Shown in pieces: positions 34,800 to 47,479 of a stretch of 64,000 nt of DNA (its first letter is position 1; each line of letters opens with the position of its first letter). The notes beneath the pieces are model-generated. The model was not told the origin of the DNA. It saw nothing but the letters and a program-made list of their open reading frames with translations, and searched no databases. A program made the position numbers and the translations under genes. Source of the DNA: Symbiodinium natans (Eukaryota; Sar; Dinophyceae; Suessiales; Symbiodiniaceae); assembly GCA_905221605.1 (NCBI GenBank), contig CAJNDS010000152.1, forward strand, positions 62,001 to 126,000, given 5' to 3'.

Positions 34800-36800
34800 A
34801 AGCTTGTGCCTGAATTGAACACAGTAATTAGTATTCTGGGTGACCGGGAAAAGCTATTAGAACTCTGTGGAATAAATTAAAAACTTTTGGCTTGCTTGTT
34901 GTGTGTGCTGCGATCCATTGTAGTTTATCGTTTTTTGGGGGTGTGTGCGTGCGCATCACATAGAGCCTCGCAAAGCGTCCGCAAGTCTAACACGTCCCTG
35001 CGGCCGCAAGGCGGATTCAACCTCGGACTGCTCCGAGAGTGTTGCGGCAATTGTGGCAACGCCATGCGACGTCATACTTTTTAGGGAGAACTGCAGACCG
35101 TAGATATCATGGACCCTTTGTGTTTTCTGGGGGCTCGTTGTCAGAGTCTTGTCAGCATCGCATCGTTTCCATGACTACCAGCACGTCCCGTATTTGAGTT
35201 CTAGTGGGTTCTGCATGAGTATCATTTCATCCGAAAGGGTTTTTCAGCACCACCAGAAGCTTGCCAGACGGAAATGGCCGCAACTGGCAAACATCAAGGA
35301 CGAAACCCTACGGTTTGTTGATCTAATGAAAGCCACACGCTCGGACCATTTCCGAATCAGTGCATCCAGAGCTGCAGCTCTCCAAGCTTAAGCTGCTTTG
35401 GGCAAAGAAGTGGCAGGAGCCATGACGCCACGAATCATGTTGCTGCATAACCAGAGCACGAACGGCAATGTTGTTGTGGTCGACAGGCCGCGAAGAACAA
35501 CGCCAGATGCAATAGGACAACACACGTACACTTACAATCCGTGTAGCAGTGTAACCCTCCTATACCGACAATCATCAGAGTGCGGCGGGGGAGTCACGGG
35601 GCGACGAACCTTCAGGGCCCCTGGCTCTTCGAGTCACGCCCAAGCCAGTCTGACTTCTTTCTTTTGCTTTGCGTAGCTGCGTCGGTCTTGTGCTGTCGTA
35701 CAGTCTTACAGTATGTTCAGCTTGCTGAGGATGAGCAATGATGAGCATTCCACTTCATTGAGCGGAGTGAGGACCAGACTGAGACTGTGAAGCAAGCGGT
35801 CTCCGTGTCACTCCGCCTTTTGAAGGGGAACCAAGATCATTCAACTTCATCCAACATCGGTATGCAAATGAGAAGAATGAGAGTTTATCAAGTGCGCAGC
35901 CTCGCTATCAAGCCAGGAGTCAAAGACCGGACCAGTGTCAAACAAAAACCAAACAAAAACTGCTAATGTCTTCACAAAGCGAAGCTTCTCCGCTTTGGGA
36001 GAGAATTCGGCTGCCTCTCCGACGGCTTCATGGTAGGTGCAGCCTATTGCTTCAAGGTCGAGAGGCAAGCCATGTTCCAAGCATGCGCTAGATGCCGCGA
36101 GCCCTGTACAGCTGTGGCAGTGGCAAGAAAGCTGTGTCTACCTGCCTGCATCCGGCAAAGCAATGTTGCCCGACATGGTAGTTCACGCGAACGTTGCGGC
36201 AGATTTGTTCCGCAGCAAATCCGGTGACTTACTTACTACTGCAGTCGTTTTTGCTTGTTTGGGCTGCCGCACAGCCTTCAGCCTTCCATGGACATGCGCA
36301 GCTTGACCCGCGCTAAGCAGAAAGCCAGTAGCTGGTGTGTGTGTGTCATGCATATCTAATCGTACTCCAAATGTTCTAAAAGCCTTGGAGCCCTCAAGCT
36401 TTGGTCCCAATTCTGGGACACCAAGCTTGTCCTTGCCGTTGGCTGCTGACATGATATCATAGCTTGCAGCAGAGTCTGTCAGCGATGGGGCCGCTATGTG
36501 GTTAGCCTTAGCGCAATGGATGCGCTGGATGTGCTGGAGGCCGTATGATCCTGACGGGGGTCACTTGTTGATTGGGAGCAAATGGATCGGCGCGTTGCTG
36601 CTTCTCCGGCCAGGTACAGCTGCTGGAAAGGCAAATCAAGTTGGCGGAGGCTAGACGCTGCGAATGCCAGAGACGTCTAGTCTTGGAAGTGCAAGTGCCA
36701 GGAAAGGCATGCCGCTGGTGAGTCGCGTGAATCTGCCGGATGCTGAACTTGTGCATGAAAATCGAGTCGGTTCGAGCTTGCACACGCAGCAGTGGGCAGA
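34800..36800. other. No gene recognised
   Basis: Only short frames without motifs. Confidence 0.4.
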
Positions 36801-36814
36801 ACAACGTAGAATAT

Positions 36815-37060
36815 ACATATATATATATACATGTACTGTCTATACAGATGAACATACGGAATAAAAAATACATACATATGTGTATATATATATATAGTAT
36901 CTGTGCATATCTGTCTATTAATATATCTGTATGAATCTGTATATATCAGTATATTCCTGTACATCTGTATACATCGGTATATCTGTACATGTATATATCA
37001 TTATATCTGTATATATCTTTATACATGTATATGTGTATAGATATATGTATAGACGTATTT
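36815..37060. repeat. AT-rich TATATA / ATATCTGTAT tract
   Basis: Degenerate repeats of about 10-12 bp such as TATATCTGTA and TACATGTATA. Confidence 0.8.
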
Positions 37061-37199
37061 GCAGACACGGACGCTGTGGTGCTTTATACGATATTACCAC
37101 TTCCACCTCGCAGGCAACAGAAACGACATACTTTTTTTGGGGCAAGAGGGGGGTGGCCCCCCGACCGTTTTGGGTGAAAAACACGAAAGCAGGGAGGTT

Positions 37200-37200
<1 letters not shown>

Positions 37201-37231
<31 letters not shown>
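37201..37231 (+). repeat. Poly-G, 31 bases
   Basis: Thirty-one uninterrupted G, preceded by GGGGTGGCCCCCC at about 37150. Confidence 0.9.
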
Positions 37232-37239
37232 CGGCGCAG

Positions 37240-38095
37240 CCCGCCTATCCATATACCTGGATCGTTGAAGTTATTTCATATTCAGCTGAAAGTCATTAGT
37301 CTACATGTTGGCCTTGTGCCTGAGTTGTTTCGCGTATTGCCTGTTCCCTTGGAAATGCAATGTTCGAAGCCAAAACAACAAAGTAAGCCTTTGGATGCGT
37401 TTGTTTCGACCTATGTTACAGTATTCTTCATCTTGGTTACAGTATTCGCTGCTTTGGAATGGCAACGTTTTCATGTGGTTATTTCGCTTCGAGTACTTAT
37501 TCTCCACCCTGCGACGACATCCGCATTGAGGAAGACGCTGCGTGAAGCAGGGTTACAATTCCAAACTGGCTATATACACCACGAATTTTCCTCCGATCCA
37601 GGATGCACACATGCTACGACGATCTATATGTCCTTCCCTTGATACAATGGCTACAGATATATGCCATGATTCCGCAAATCCAGATCTGTTCGGATTCCTT
37701 TTTTATTCCTTGCACTGGCAAGTGTTGTACGGCTCAATGCCACACATATCTTTTCACTCCGCAGATGAATGCAGTTTACAAACCAGTCCTCAGACTGTAA
37801 CAGTTTCTTCGTTTTCTTTGTATAGTGTATAGTCGGATCACATGTCTCGTAGATAAGACGGTGTGAAAATCACCCTGTGTTACCCTACTTTGTATAGCGC
37901 CGAGTCCGTGTGATCCTGTACTTGTTATCCTTTTGTTCTTTCTTTTCGTGTAGATCCTTAAGACCCTCCCTTAATACAAGGGTGTAGGTTCAGTGTCGTT
38001 TTCTTGGGTTCACTCTTTGATATCGCAGGCCTTGGGCCCATAGCCCTGTTGTCCAAAAAGCGCTACGCAGGAATTGCTCCTCACGGATCCCATCT
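37240..38095. other. No gene recognised
   Basis: Short frames only. Confidence 0.4.
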
Positions 38096-38098
38096 CAA

Positions 38099-38200
38099 AA
38101 CCCTTAAGCCCTAAACCTGCAAACCAAAACCTTAAAATTCAAAACTCCAAGCTCGTAAAACCCTGAGCCCTAAACCCTAGAAAACCCTGATGCCATCATC
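38099..38200 (-). repeat. Degenerate telomere-like CCCTAAA repeats
   Basis: Several CCCTAAAC/CCCTTAAG/CCCTGAG variants. TTTAGGG is the telomere unit reported for dinoflagellates, so this may be an interstitial telomeric relic. Confidence 0.5.
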
Positions 38201-38280
38201 CTAAACCCAAAACCAATCCACAGCCACACCACAGCGGGGGGGGATGGATGGGGGCCAGGGGCTCGCCGGGGCGCAACTAC

Positions 38281-38480
38281 ATCAAAAAAAGAGTGTCAAT
38301 AAATAGACAAATAAGTAAATACAAAAATAAGAATAAATAAATAAGTAAACAAATACATAAATAGCATATGCCACCGCATATATGTTTCTATACATATACT
38401 CATATAATATACATATTTACAAGCGTAGTCATATCTAAAGGCATCAGTATATGCGCATACACATAAGAAAGTATGCATAT
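38281..38480. repeat. AT-rich AAATAAATA tract
   Basis: AATAAGTAAATA-type units followed by TATACATA repeats. Confidence 0.7.
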
Positions 38481-38489
38481 GTTACCCCC

Positions 38490-40380
38490 CTCCTCGCACG
38501 CCTACCCGCTGCTTCTTTGCGTGCAGTGTGGATCGGTGGCCCCTGGAGATCTCGAAGTCTTTGATTTTTTGTTTGTTTTGGTACCCCTTGCGTTTTTGGC
38601 TGCCACCGCTTGAGGAGGTACCCCTAAACACCACTTAAAATTTTTCACCGGACCACCCGGCCAATATCGATGTGTTTAGACCTCTGAGCCCGGAAACCTC
38701 CGCTAATTCTCCGCTAATTGAAGCAGCCCTCGGACCGGGACCCCGGTTCCCGCCCGCGCATGATACGTTTACATTAGGGGACAAGCTCTCCAGCGTGAGA
38801 AACCCCCATCCAGATCCACTTATAGCGTTTTGCGTTATTGGAATCACAGTAGCTGGACTGGGGACTCGTCATGGAGAGAGTCCACGTGACGCTACGATCG
38901 CTCGTGAGTGGTTTTTGCTCTGTTTTTTTCCGAGCAAGGGGTGCCTTCGTAGAATGCTTGAACTTCTGAGGTTGGCCTTGACCAGTTGAAGCAGAAGCTG
39001 TCCGCAGTCAAATCCAAGGTCGGCAGCTTAATGCCAAGAGGGGAAACAAAACGCATTTCTTTCGTGTCAACAGCTAGGTATCTTACTTTTGTACCTTTTC
39101 GAGGGTTTAAATCTTGCTCTAGCATCCAAGGTTCAGACAGTGCAGGCTTCGGAACGTTGTATTGCGCAGTTGTTGGACGCGCCTCTTGAAGCTCCTTGAA
39201 AAGATATGGCAAGATGCAGGCCAAGTCTGCTCATGATGCCATTGGTGCTGCGCTGTCGAAGGTGAGGGACAAGGCTCGTTCCTTGTCAATAGCGAGAGCT
39301 GGCTCGTACCACCGTGAACGCACCAGGGCGATACCTGAAATTCATGTCAAGTGCGTCTATATTGTTCGCATTGACTTCGTGGCACATGCGTTAGACAAAC
39401 TTACAGAAAAGAGCGACACATCTGTCAAGCTCCTTGGATTTCTGATTCCAGAACCAACCGCCAGTCCAATGGCGCTGCTCATGCGCCTATGCACATGTAG
39501 GATAAGCTCTTCCTTTCAATACTTTCATGTAGAGTCGCACACAACACCAAACGCAACATGTGCGCTCCGGGGATACGCTCTTGGTGAATCGCTCGGGTAG
39601 TGCGGTTGGAAGCAGCTTCCTACTTGCCCTGTACGAGCCGGAAATGGCAAAAAGTACAGAAACAATCTTCTAATCACGCGTAGTGATGAACTTCCATTTG
39701 CTGGTTTCGCAACATGTGGCAGCTGCGGGAAGACTCGGGAAGACTGCTGTTTTATATCCTCAGTCCTTTGATGTTTTTCGCATTCCCTGGAGATGTCAGT
39801 CCTTCATCTTGTTAGTGGTCTCGAATCGGGAGATCAATCGGCAATAGAGATCATTGTAGTTTCCGCTTCTCAATGCATTCAATGCATGGCCCTAGTTTTG
39901 AAGAGTGGTTCAAGTTCCCCTTCGGCAGGAGACCAGCGCTGATGTGGGGTTCCTGGCCGTCCCACTTGCGACTGACGTGAGTCTCGGGCCGTCGACAGGC
40001 GCTCATGCTCCGGGCATGCATGGCTGGTATAATATGACTGAATCATTGCCCCTACAGCACGCGCCGCTCAGCACGCGCCGCTTCGGCTCTGTAGGGTACA
40101 TTGAGACAGGAAGTCCCTGCCCCTACGCACACCTTGAAATCCTACCCAAACTTCAAAGGCAGCCGCGAACTCTGAAATCATTAGGCGTCGATGTTTTGGT
40201 ATGCGGGCCTTGCTGTTTACTGTTCAGAAAAAATGGCTACCACCCTGTACCACCCAATAGTCCTGCTCGAATTAACCTCAGGCCAGGGCTGGGGAGCTTA
40301 AGCGAGCACGACAAGCGTCGGTGCAGAGACCGCTTTATCCTTGTACAAACCTTCTCACTTCCCGCTATCCAGGGCTGTTT
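38490..40380. other. No confident gene
   Basis: A 134-codon frame at 39196-39600 contains MQAKSAHDAIGAALSKVRDK, with a GTGAGG donor-like site inside it. It could include a small exon, but nothing else supports it. Confidence 0.3.
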
Positions 40381-40387
40381 TCGCTTG

Positions 40388-40452
40388 TGCGGTCGTGCGC
40401 TCGTGCGCTCCTGCGCTCCTGCGCTCTTGCGCTTGTGCGCTTGTGCTTCACT
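40388..40452. repeat. TGCGCTCG-type 8-bp tandem repeat
   Basis: About eight degenerate octamers (GTGCGCTC, CTGCGCTC, TTGCGCTT). Confidence 0.8.
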
Positions 40453-40992
40453 TGCCCAGTGATAAAGCAGTCCAATGACCCAAGACTCAACGTGTGCCAC
40501 ACAAATCGTGTGGGGCGACCCACCCAGCCAGTACGACCTTCGCCAGGCAGACTCGCCATGCCGACAGGCAATGACCAGGCCCATCGCAGCATGCCTCCAA
40601 ATTCCTCGACATTTTAGCCGCAACGTTGACCGCGCCAGGCGACAAGCAAGGAAGCAGCTGCCTCCTGTGCTGTGCATCCCACAAGCCTTTTGGCCTGGTT
40701 GCCAAGTGATCTTTTCTTGAAGCATCTTGAAGCAACGTGCCTGTAGACAAGTGTCTGGTCAAGGCAGCCTGCAGCACCCTGAATGAACCTGGAGCTCCAT
40801 TTGCGCCTTGAAGTGCAAGATAGTGCAAGCAATCTCAAGCAAAGCGGCGATGTGTACTTGTGTCAATATTGTGCCAGGTGCCACAGCTGGCTGGTTCATC
40901 GATCGGCGTATTTCCAGCATGCGTCCCGTCTTTTGCAGTCCATGAGAGTGCAGAGAGCGCATCAGACAAAAGTATAGCTCACTCAGGGCGGC

Positions 40993-41072
40993 TTACCGGC
41001 CACGCCGGCCCCGCCGGCCCCGCCACCTCCGCCTGGCCCGCCGGCCCCGCCCGGCCCGCCGGCGCCTCCGAC
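40993..41072. repeat. CCGGCCCCG-rich tract
   Basis: Degenerate 9-bp GC repeats. Confidence 0.75.
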
Positions 41073-41099
41073 TCTGCAGGCCAGGTCAGCCAATATGCA

Positions 41100-42040
41100 T
41101 AGTACAAGCAGCTGTCAGGAGAGCAGAGCGTGATAGAGTGCGCATCATGTCAACGCATATACACCTCTCGTGATTCTGCTTTGATTGTCCTGGTCAGCCA
41201 TGGAGGTGCCATCTTTGGCTGTAACAAGCGCGGCACCGACGAATGCAGATCAAGGGTTCCAGCCACAAACAGTTCTGTTCTGAGAATGTCGGGATGTTTT
41301 CTTATGCTGATTTCGATGTCAAGCAGCAAAAAATAGGCATGGCCATTCAAAACGGCTAGTCAATGCTATAGCACTATCTTCCTGACATCGAGGCCGGCCC
41401 GGGCTTTGCACTTCCGACATCAGCTCAGGCAATTCCTTGCAATCTTGCCATTGTCGAGATCTTGCAACACGCCGGGCTTAGCCACACGTCATCGCACGCC
41501 CAGCGCTTGGCGTCGTTCAAATTTGCGGATCTTTGCGAGGCTGCCGGAGCTGTCGCGGAGGACTGATGCGTTATCTGGCTAGTAAAGTGTTGACTGTGCA
41601 ATCGGCATGTGCAGGCCTGGTCGTGTCTGATGCAGGTTTCTGAGTCTTGCAGGACCCGGCATTGAACGGATCGTCTCTGTCAATCCAACAGCAGCTGTTG
41701 TACATGAAGCAGTCGCCTGTCTCAATCAGCCTTGTCTATATGTTGCCGACTGCCCATGGCTGGCTGGCTGGCTTTACATGGTTTTACACTCTGCTCAGTT
41801 GCTCCCCCGACGCGCATCTTAACCGGGATAGGGTCAAGCAAAGTTAAACCAAGATTTAAGAAATAAAGATCAACAAGCCATCGTCAAAACATATCAAAGC
41901 AGACGCTGCATTGTCTCTTGGCTTCTTGGCTTCCCGGCGGTGGCTTTGGTGCTTCCTGGCTTCTTGCCGTCTTGGTTTCGCGATCTCTTGCGCTGAGAAA
42001 ATGATGCGGAACCCTATATAAGGCCCGAAGCCACAACCCG
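41100..42040. other. No gene recognised
   Basis: Short frames without motifs. Confidence 0.4.
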
Positions 42041-42046
42041 AAACGT

Positions 42047-42098
42047 CGTCGTCGTTCGTCGTCGTCGTCGTCGGCATCGTCGTCGTCGTCGTCGTCGT

Positions 42099-42145
<47 letters not shown>

Positions 42146-42232
42146 TCGCCGTCGCCGTCGCCGCCGTCACCGTCGCTGCCGCCGCCGCCACCCGCCGCCG
42201 CCGCCGCCGCCGTCGTCGTCGTCGTCGTGCTA
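42047..42232. repeat. (GTC)n/(GTCGGC)n array
   Basis: Trinucleotide repeats GTC, GGC and CGC in successive blocks. Confidence 0.9.
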
Positions 42233-42529
42233 CGCTTCGTACTGGGCGAGTTTTAACGCGCGTCGCTCGGTGTAATTGCACATCGATCGGCCTCCACACT
42301 GGGGTCTTGCAATTCGGCACTGATCCTAGCTGTCCAGTTTTCAGCCTATGCAGCGTGTCTGGCATGCAAACCGCCCCATGCCCATGGTCGGAAGAAGCGC
42401 CTGCGTCAAATCTCCACATTGGGGTTTGGCATTTTGGAACCAGACCTGGCACTGATCCAAGCTGCCACAACGGCTTCAAGTTCGTTTAAGGCAGTTGGCA
42501 GGACGTTTCCGTGCTAGCTGGTCTAGTAC

Positions 42530-42609
42530 GCTGCTGCTGCTGCTGCTGCTGCTTACTGCTACTGCTGCTGCTACTTCTACTGCTACTCCTGCTGGTAGTA
42601 GTAGTAGTC

Positions 42610-42681
<72 letters not shown>

Positions 42682-42804
42682 CACGACTACTACTACTGTA
42701 CTAGTACTACTAATAGTACTAGTACTATTACTAGTACTAGTACAGACTACTACTACTACTACCTACTACTACTAACTCTACTACTACTACTACTACTACC
42801 ACTA

Positions 42805-42844
<40 letters not shown>

Positions 42845-42874
42845 CTACTACTACTACGACTACTACTACTACTA

Positions 42875-42912
<38 letters not shown>

Positions 42913-42940
42913 GTACTACTAGTACTACTACTTGCTGCTG

Positions 42941-42997
<57 letters not shown>

Positions 42998-43027
42998 GTA
43001 CTACTAGTACTACTAGTCTTGCTGCTG

Positions 43028-43098
<71 letters not shown>

Positions 43099-43103
43099 GC
43101 CAC
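42530..43103. repeat. Very long CTG/GTA/CTA trinucleotide array
   Basis: About 570 bp of pure or nearly pure triplets in blocks: (CTG)n, (GTA)n at 42595-42682, then (CTA)n with CTAGTA switches. GTA and CTA blocks next to each other are partly inverted in sense (TAC/GTA), allowing hairpins. All frames through it are low-complexity. Confidence 0.9.
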
Positions 43104-43139
43104 CACCATGCTTCCTTCCCATAGGCAGGCAGTCCGTGA

Positions 43140-43800
43140 GAACCGCATGAACCTTTTCCAACCCCATCAGGCGAGCACTGGAACCCCCCAGTGTGAAGCC
43201 ATGCACAGCTTGCTTCCAGGATAACCGTGTCATTACCCCTGCAATGCTGGCTTCAACAATATCGCGCCACCAGTGGGCATTACTTCAACACCTTATGAAC
43301 CCTTCCCCAACCCCATCATGCGATCCCCCGCCCTCCCCCGTTCTTCTCAGCCGTGCAAAGCTTGCTTCAAAGACTATCGCGCCATCAGCAGACAGTTCGC
43401 GAGAACGCGGGTTGCGCCTCTTCGCTCTCTTAAAGCCTTGCAAAGCTTGCTTCGCAGAATATCCCGCCATCACTAGAGATTCCTTCACAACACTTCACAA
43501 CCGACAAACCTTTCCAAACCCATCATTGGAGCATGGTGTTTGTGCTTGCAAATCACCCAGGATTGCTCCCTCCAAATCACCCGCCTTATAAGCCGTGCAA
43601 AGCATGCTTCAAAGAGTATCCTACCATCAGCATGCATTCCTTTAAAACCTCATAAATCCTTTCCAAGCATCATGTGAGAACGGTTCTTGCAAGTGGTGGG
43701 GGTGGGCCCGACCCCCGTGCGAAGCTTGCTTCAGGGAGTATCGCGCCACAGCAGACGTTCTTTCATTTCTTTCAAAGCCGTATGAATACTTTCCAAACAC
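43140..43800. repeat. Degenerate ~125-160-bp tandem repeat, five units
   Basis: GCAAAGCTTGCTTC-type starts recur near 43205, 43356, 43440, 43596 and 43720. Each is followed by ATCGCGCCATCAGC and, where complete, CCTTTCCAAACCCATCAT. They look like an old satellite. Confidence 0.75.
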
Positions 43801-44680
43801 ATGATACGCTCACAGTGTTTGCAAGCGGACTACCAGCGCTGACTTTTTTACAATCGGAGGTCGATGAACTGCGCTGCTACTGCTATTGGCGTTTTTGATA
43901 CGGTTTTTGTTTTTGATCCCTGGGTTTGTGTTTTTTGTTGATCCTTTTGTTTGATCCGTTACCCCCTCATCTCAACCATTGTGTTCCGTCAACATTTTTG
44001 ATCTTTCTTATAACATAGGGTTGCATCGTGCGTTGCAATTGTTATGTCTTCTTACAACCTAAGACGCCCTGCAGGTATCAGCAGATGTTGGTGAATGGAT
44101 ACGACGGAACGATGCAGCCTGGGACGATCATTGGGGTGCTTTCGGAGCCTCTTTTTTCGCATGTGCCCGGCGTGTCGAAGCGGCCCTCCTCATGTACAGG
44201 TTCGGTGTTTTTTTGGAAAACCCAACTTGGACCCACCTTCTAGCCCAGAGCAGTATGTATACAGTTCAAGGTCTCAAAAGGTCGCATGCCTCCAAGACAG
44301 ATCTAGATACAAAGGTACATGCATGAACAATATTCGTGTACAGACCCAATAAGAGAGTGCACGCATGTACTTGTACTGGCTATCAGCGAAGCTGTCGGAG
44401 GCACACGGCAAGCATGTTTGCAAAATTGATACGAGCATCCAGCGACAGCAGCTTCACAGGTCAGCTGCAACACCGTCGACATCTTCGTACCCCAGCAGTC
44501 TTCCTGGCTTCCAAAGCAACTTGGTTGTTGTCTGGGTCTTTTGCATGTCCACCGTAGCATAGTATGGAAGACCGCTTTGCTGAGGGAACCTGCCACAACA
44601 CTTCATTAGTGGACCTAGCAGACCTGCTGAGCGTTCCGATTCTTCGTGAGTTCTTCCGATGTCTGAGGTAGCACGGTTGA
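43800..44680. other. No gene recognised
   Basis: Mixed sequence with short frames only. Confidence 0.4.
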
Positions 44681-44686
44681 TGCAGG

Positions 44687-44766
44687 CAAGGCCCTGGCCG
44701 AGCTGAATTCACTGGAGGAGCGAGTGCGAGAAGCGGAGGACAAGGTGAAGCGAGCGGCTGCACAGC
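44687..44766 (+). CDS. Possible coiled-coil exon
   Basis: After an AG (GATGCAG) the frame encodes KALAELNSLEERVREAEDKV, an evident heptad pattern, and then reaches a CACAG. The open frame continues to 44939 with less protein-like sequence. No neighbouring exon was identified. It could belong to the cold-shock-domain gene downstream or to an unrelated gene. Confidence 0.25.
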
Positions 44767-45194
44767 CGCTCGGACCATTCGGAGTCGCTCGGAGTCTCGG
44801 ACTGGTCTCTAGTTCCAACGGCGGACACCTGGCACAGCAGCAATGTGCCACCGGCACAAACGCTATCTGCCACGGAGTCTGGGGCCATGAATCGAAGCCG
44901 TCCCCCGAAGCCTTCTCATGCCTTGTACATGAGTTGTAGATATTTGTAGACGCTTCATCCCAGCCTTCCCTGAAGCGACTTTTGGCAGCGGAAAGGGCTC
45001 ACCAAGTGTACCCATGTGCCTTGGGAAGCTGAGTCATGTTGTTTGGATAACCTCCAGTAACTCCAGTACAGGTTGAGCGGATGCTGTTGGTCCAAAGGCT
45101 GGCGTGAACAAAAACTAACACTAACGTACGCGACTTGTAGGCTCGCGGACAGCTTGCACGTGTTCTCGTTGACCGCGCTGGTGTGCGCTGCAAG

Positions 45195-46681
45195 GTCGCA
45201 TCACTATGTCGGCTTCATCTCCAAGTTTGATACCATGAAGGGCTATGGCTTCGTCTCATGCGCGGAAACCTTCAAGCGCTTCGGTCGCGACATCTTCATC
45301 GACCGCGAGTCATATCAGGCAGGCTTGAGTAGGTGACGGTTGATCGCTGCCTCCGGCATTGAGCCGACGGACTGCAGTGATTGCAGCATGGGATCAGATC
45401 CTGCTCCGGTTTCTGATTAGATTGATTAGGCTTCCTTTATCGGCAGAGGTAAATTTGGTGATCTGCCTGATGGTAGATACGGAGACCTGCCCATGTAGAA
45501 GCTCGCGCTGCTTATTAAACTCTGGACCAAACAAACCAAAACCGTCTTACTCATGTGTTCCTTACACTAAATCAAACTCAGGAGTCCAATCGGATTGCAA
45601 GCGTATGTCAGATATGTCAGGAGCCGTCTGCCATGTCAGTTTGGCTCGAAGACCGCAAGTCACGAAATCTAGCGCCTTGGAGCTTGCGAGAGTTGTCGTT
45701 TACAACCGTTCTCTCCAGTGTTCAGGTGGGTCAACAACCGACCCCAAACATTAACGCGAACAATCGAGCAGCATTTGCATATGCTCGAAACATGCATTGT
45801 CAAGCCAGAGAAACCTGTAGTATCATGATAAGCCGGCAGACATTCTTCGCCACTCGAGTTTTTGACGTTTCGTACTGAGGCTCTGAAAGTGGGGTTTATA
45901 GCTCTACGATAGACGAGGGCCCGACCTGGTTGCGCTGGCCGCGTGCTGCGCCGGTGTGTGTCTAGCTTTCGTAGCCAAGCTCTCCAGTTAGCCCTCAGGC
46001 TCGAGAGGGTGTAACCATCGATCTTTGAAACCTGTCATTCGGTTGACTTGCCTCCCTTCATGGTTTTCAGATGGGCCGCGCACAGTGCTTCATCCACTTT
46101 CATTTGGCTTTCGTGGCTCCCCAAATTGCCAAAAAAGGGGTTGTGAGATGGGTGTGCCGCGAGGATCTACTCCCTTGGCTCCCTTCATGGCCCCCTTGAT
46201 GGTTCTTGTGCTGTGGTCAGATGAGTCTCTGAGTGGGCAGTGGTGCTTGATTCATGCTTTCATTTGGCTCTCTTCATGGCTCCCTCTTTGGGTCATTGTC
46301 AGATGGGTAGTGCCCCGCGGTGCTTATCAATGGCTCCCGCTTGGCTCCCTTCACGCCTCCCTATTTGGGCAGCGCTCACACAATCCTCCCATTTGGCTTT
46401 GTTCGGCCTCTGTGGTCCATGTCTCCAATTTTGCTCCATTCATTCATTGCTTCTCTCTGGGCTGCGATCAAATGGGCTAAGCATCCCAGTTTGCCCAAAA
46501 AGAACACAAAATCAGAGTGAGACCATGACGAGTCAGATTGAGGATCGCAGAAGGGTGTATGTTGTCCAGGGGGCAAGAATTGGCGACACCGTGGTCTTTT
46601 CTGTCGGCTTCAACAAGAAGGGTGAGGCCTTCACAGCAGCAGTCCATGAGCCATTCTTGTGTGGTTTGCAAATTGTCGGAG
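45195..46681 (+). CDS. Cold-shock-domain protein gene, two exons seen
   Basis: Exon 45195-45332 encodes HHYVGFISKFDTMKGYGFV followed by FGRDIFIDRESYQAG: the RNP1-like KGYGFV and RNP2-like DIFI strands of a cold-shock domain. Exon 46551-46681 encodes RIGDTVVFSVGFNKKGEAF, the second half of the fold. The donor AG|GTGACG at 45333 is phase 2 and the acceptor GATCGCAG at 46550 leaves one base before AGG-GTG, so joining keeps frame and gives normal spacing. The second exon probably ends at a GTGCGT donor (46682). Cold-shock proteins bind single-stranded nucleic acid and are numerous in dinoflagellates. Start, end and other exons are not resolved. Confidence 0.6.
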
Positions 46682-46789
46682 GTGCGTGCGTGCGACGTGC
46701 AAAAGCTGAATGAGGTGACCAGGCTCAAGCAGGACCCCGTGGTTGTCAGCTTTCATTGCGGCCGTTCGCGCAACATGCAGCATACACCC

Positions 46790-47120
46790 TGTGTCTAGGT
46801 ATTGGTTTCAATTCTTGTTCGATGTCAGGAGTTGCAGCAGAAGAAACAGGCTTACATGACCAGCGTTTCCAGGCAAGGCCTTGCGCGCAGTGTCAGTCGT
46901 CATTGATTCCGCATGAGTGCAGTTATCTCGGAAGAGTGGGTGTGCCATTGTTTGATATATTTGTTGTCCCAGCCGCAATCGCCCGTGTTAGATGAAGACT
47001 GCGGTGTTTGTCTTCTCAATCACGCCGGTTTCATTACACGGTCACAAACACAAACGTGGACAAATTGTGAACATTCACCGGGGGTTGGTGGCTGGCGTGA
47101 AGCTATCATGTTTGTTTGTT
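46790..47120. other. No gene recognised
   Basis: May be intron or 3' region of the cold-shock gene; no further exon is certain. Confidence 0.3.
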
Positions 47121-47124
47121 TGGC

Positions 47125-47478
47125 TGTAAACGCTTGCGCGCGCCGCCTCGGCCCAAGCCATGGGATTTGCATGATTGTGGTTCAAGCGGTGCACCTCGGA
47201 GTTCGGACGGAAAGCGGTCAACCGAAACCTTGAACCCGCAGCATATGTGAGCTTGGGGACGCATAGGGGACCCTGAAGCCCTGTTTGCCTTAATTCACAG
47301 CAAACGCTTGCTCTCTTCAGCAGGCGTTGCAAGACCTTCAGTGCAGTTGTTGTCTGTGCTCGAGTGCTTGTTGCCAAGTGAGGCTTGAGCGGGTAAGGTG
47401 GTGTGGGAGCCGCAGAAGTCAAGATGGCCAGATCCTGGTATGCTTGTTCCAGACGCTTGTCGGCCGGAGCCGAGGCGA
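47125..47478. mobile_element. Short element with inverted termini, copy 2
   Basis: Shares the 28-nt left end and both right-end blocks with 34393-34779, but the interior is different and 33 bp shorter. It is non-coding. Confidence 0.45.
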
Positions 47479-47479
47479 G

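Noticed and set aside
34236-34813. Pro-rich and Gly-rich ORFs
   Set aside because: Reading of the poly-G tract in different frames.
42495-43224. Long ORFs on both strands (poly-Leu, poly-Thr, poly-Ser, poly-Val)
   Set aside because: Direct translation of a trinucleotide array; open in every frame by composition.
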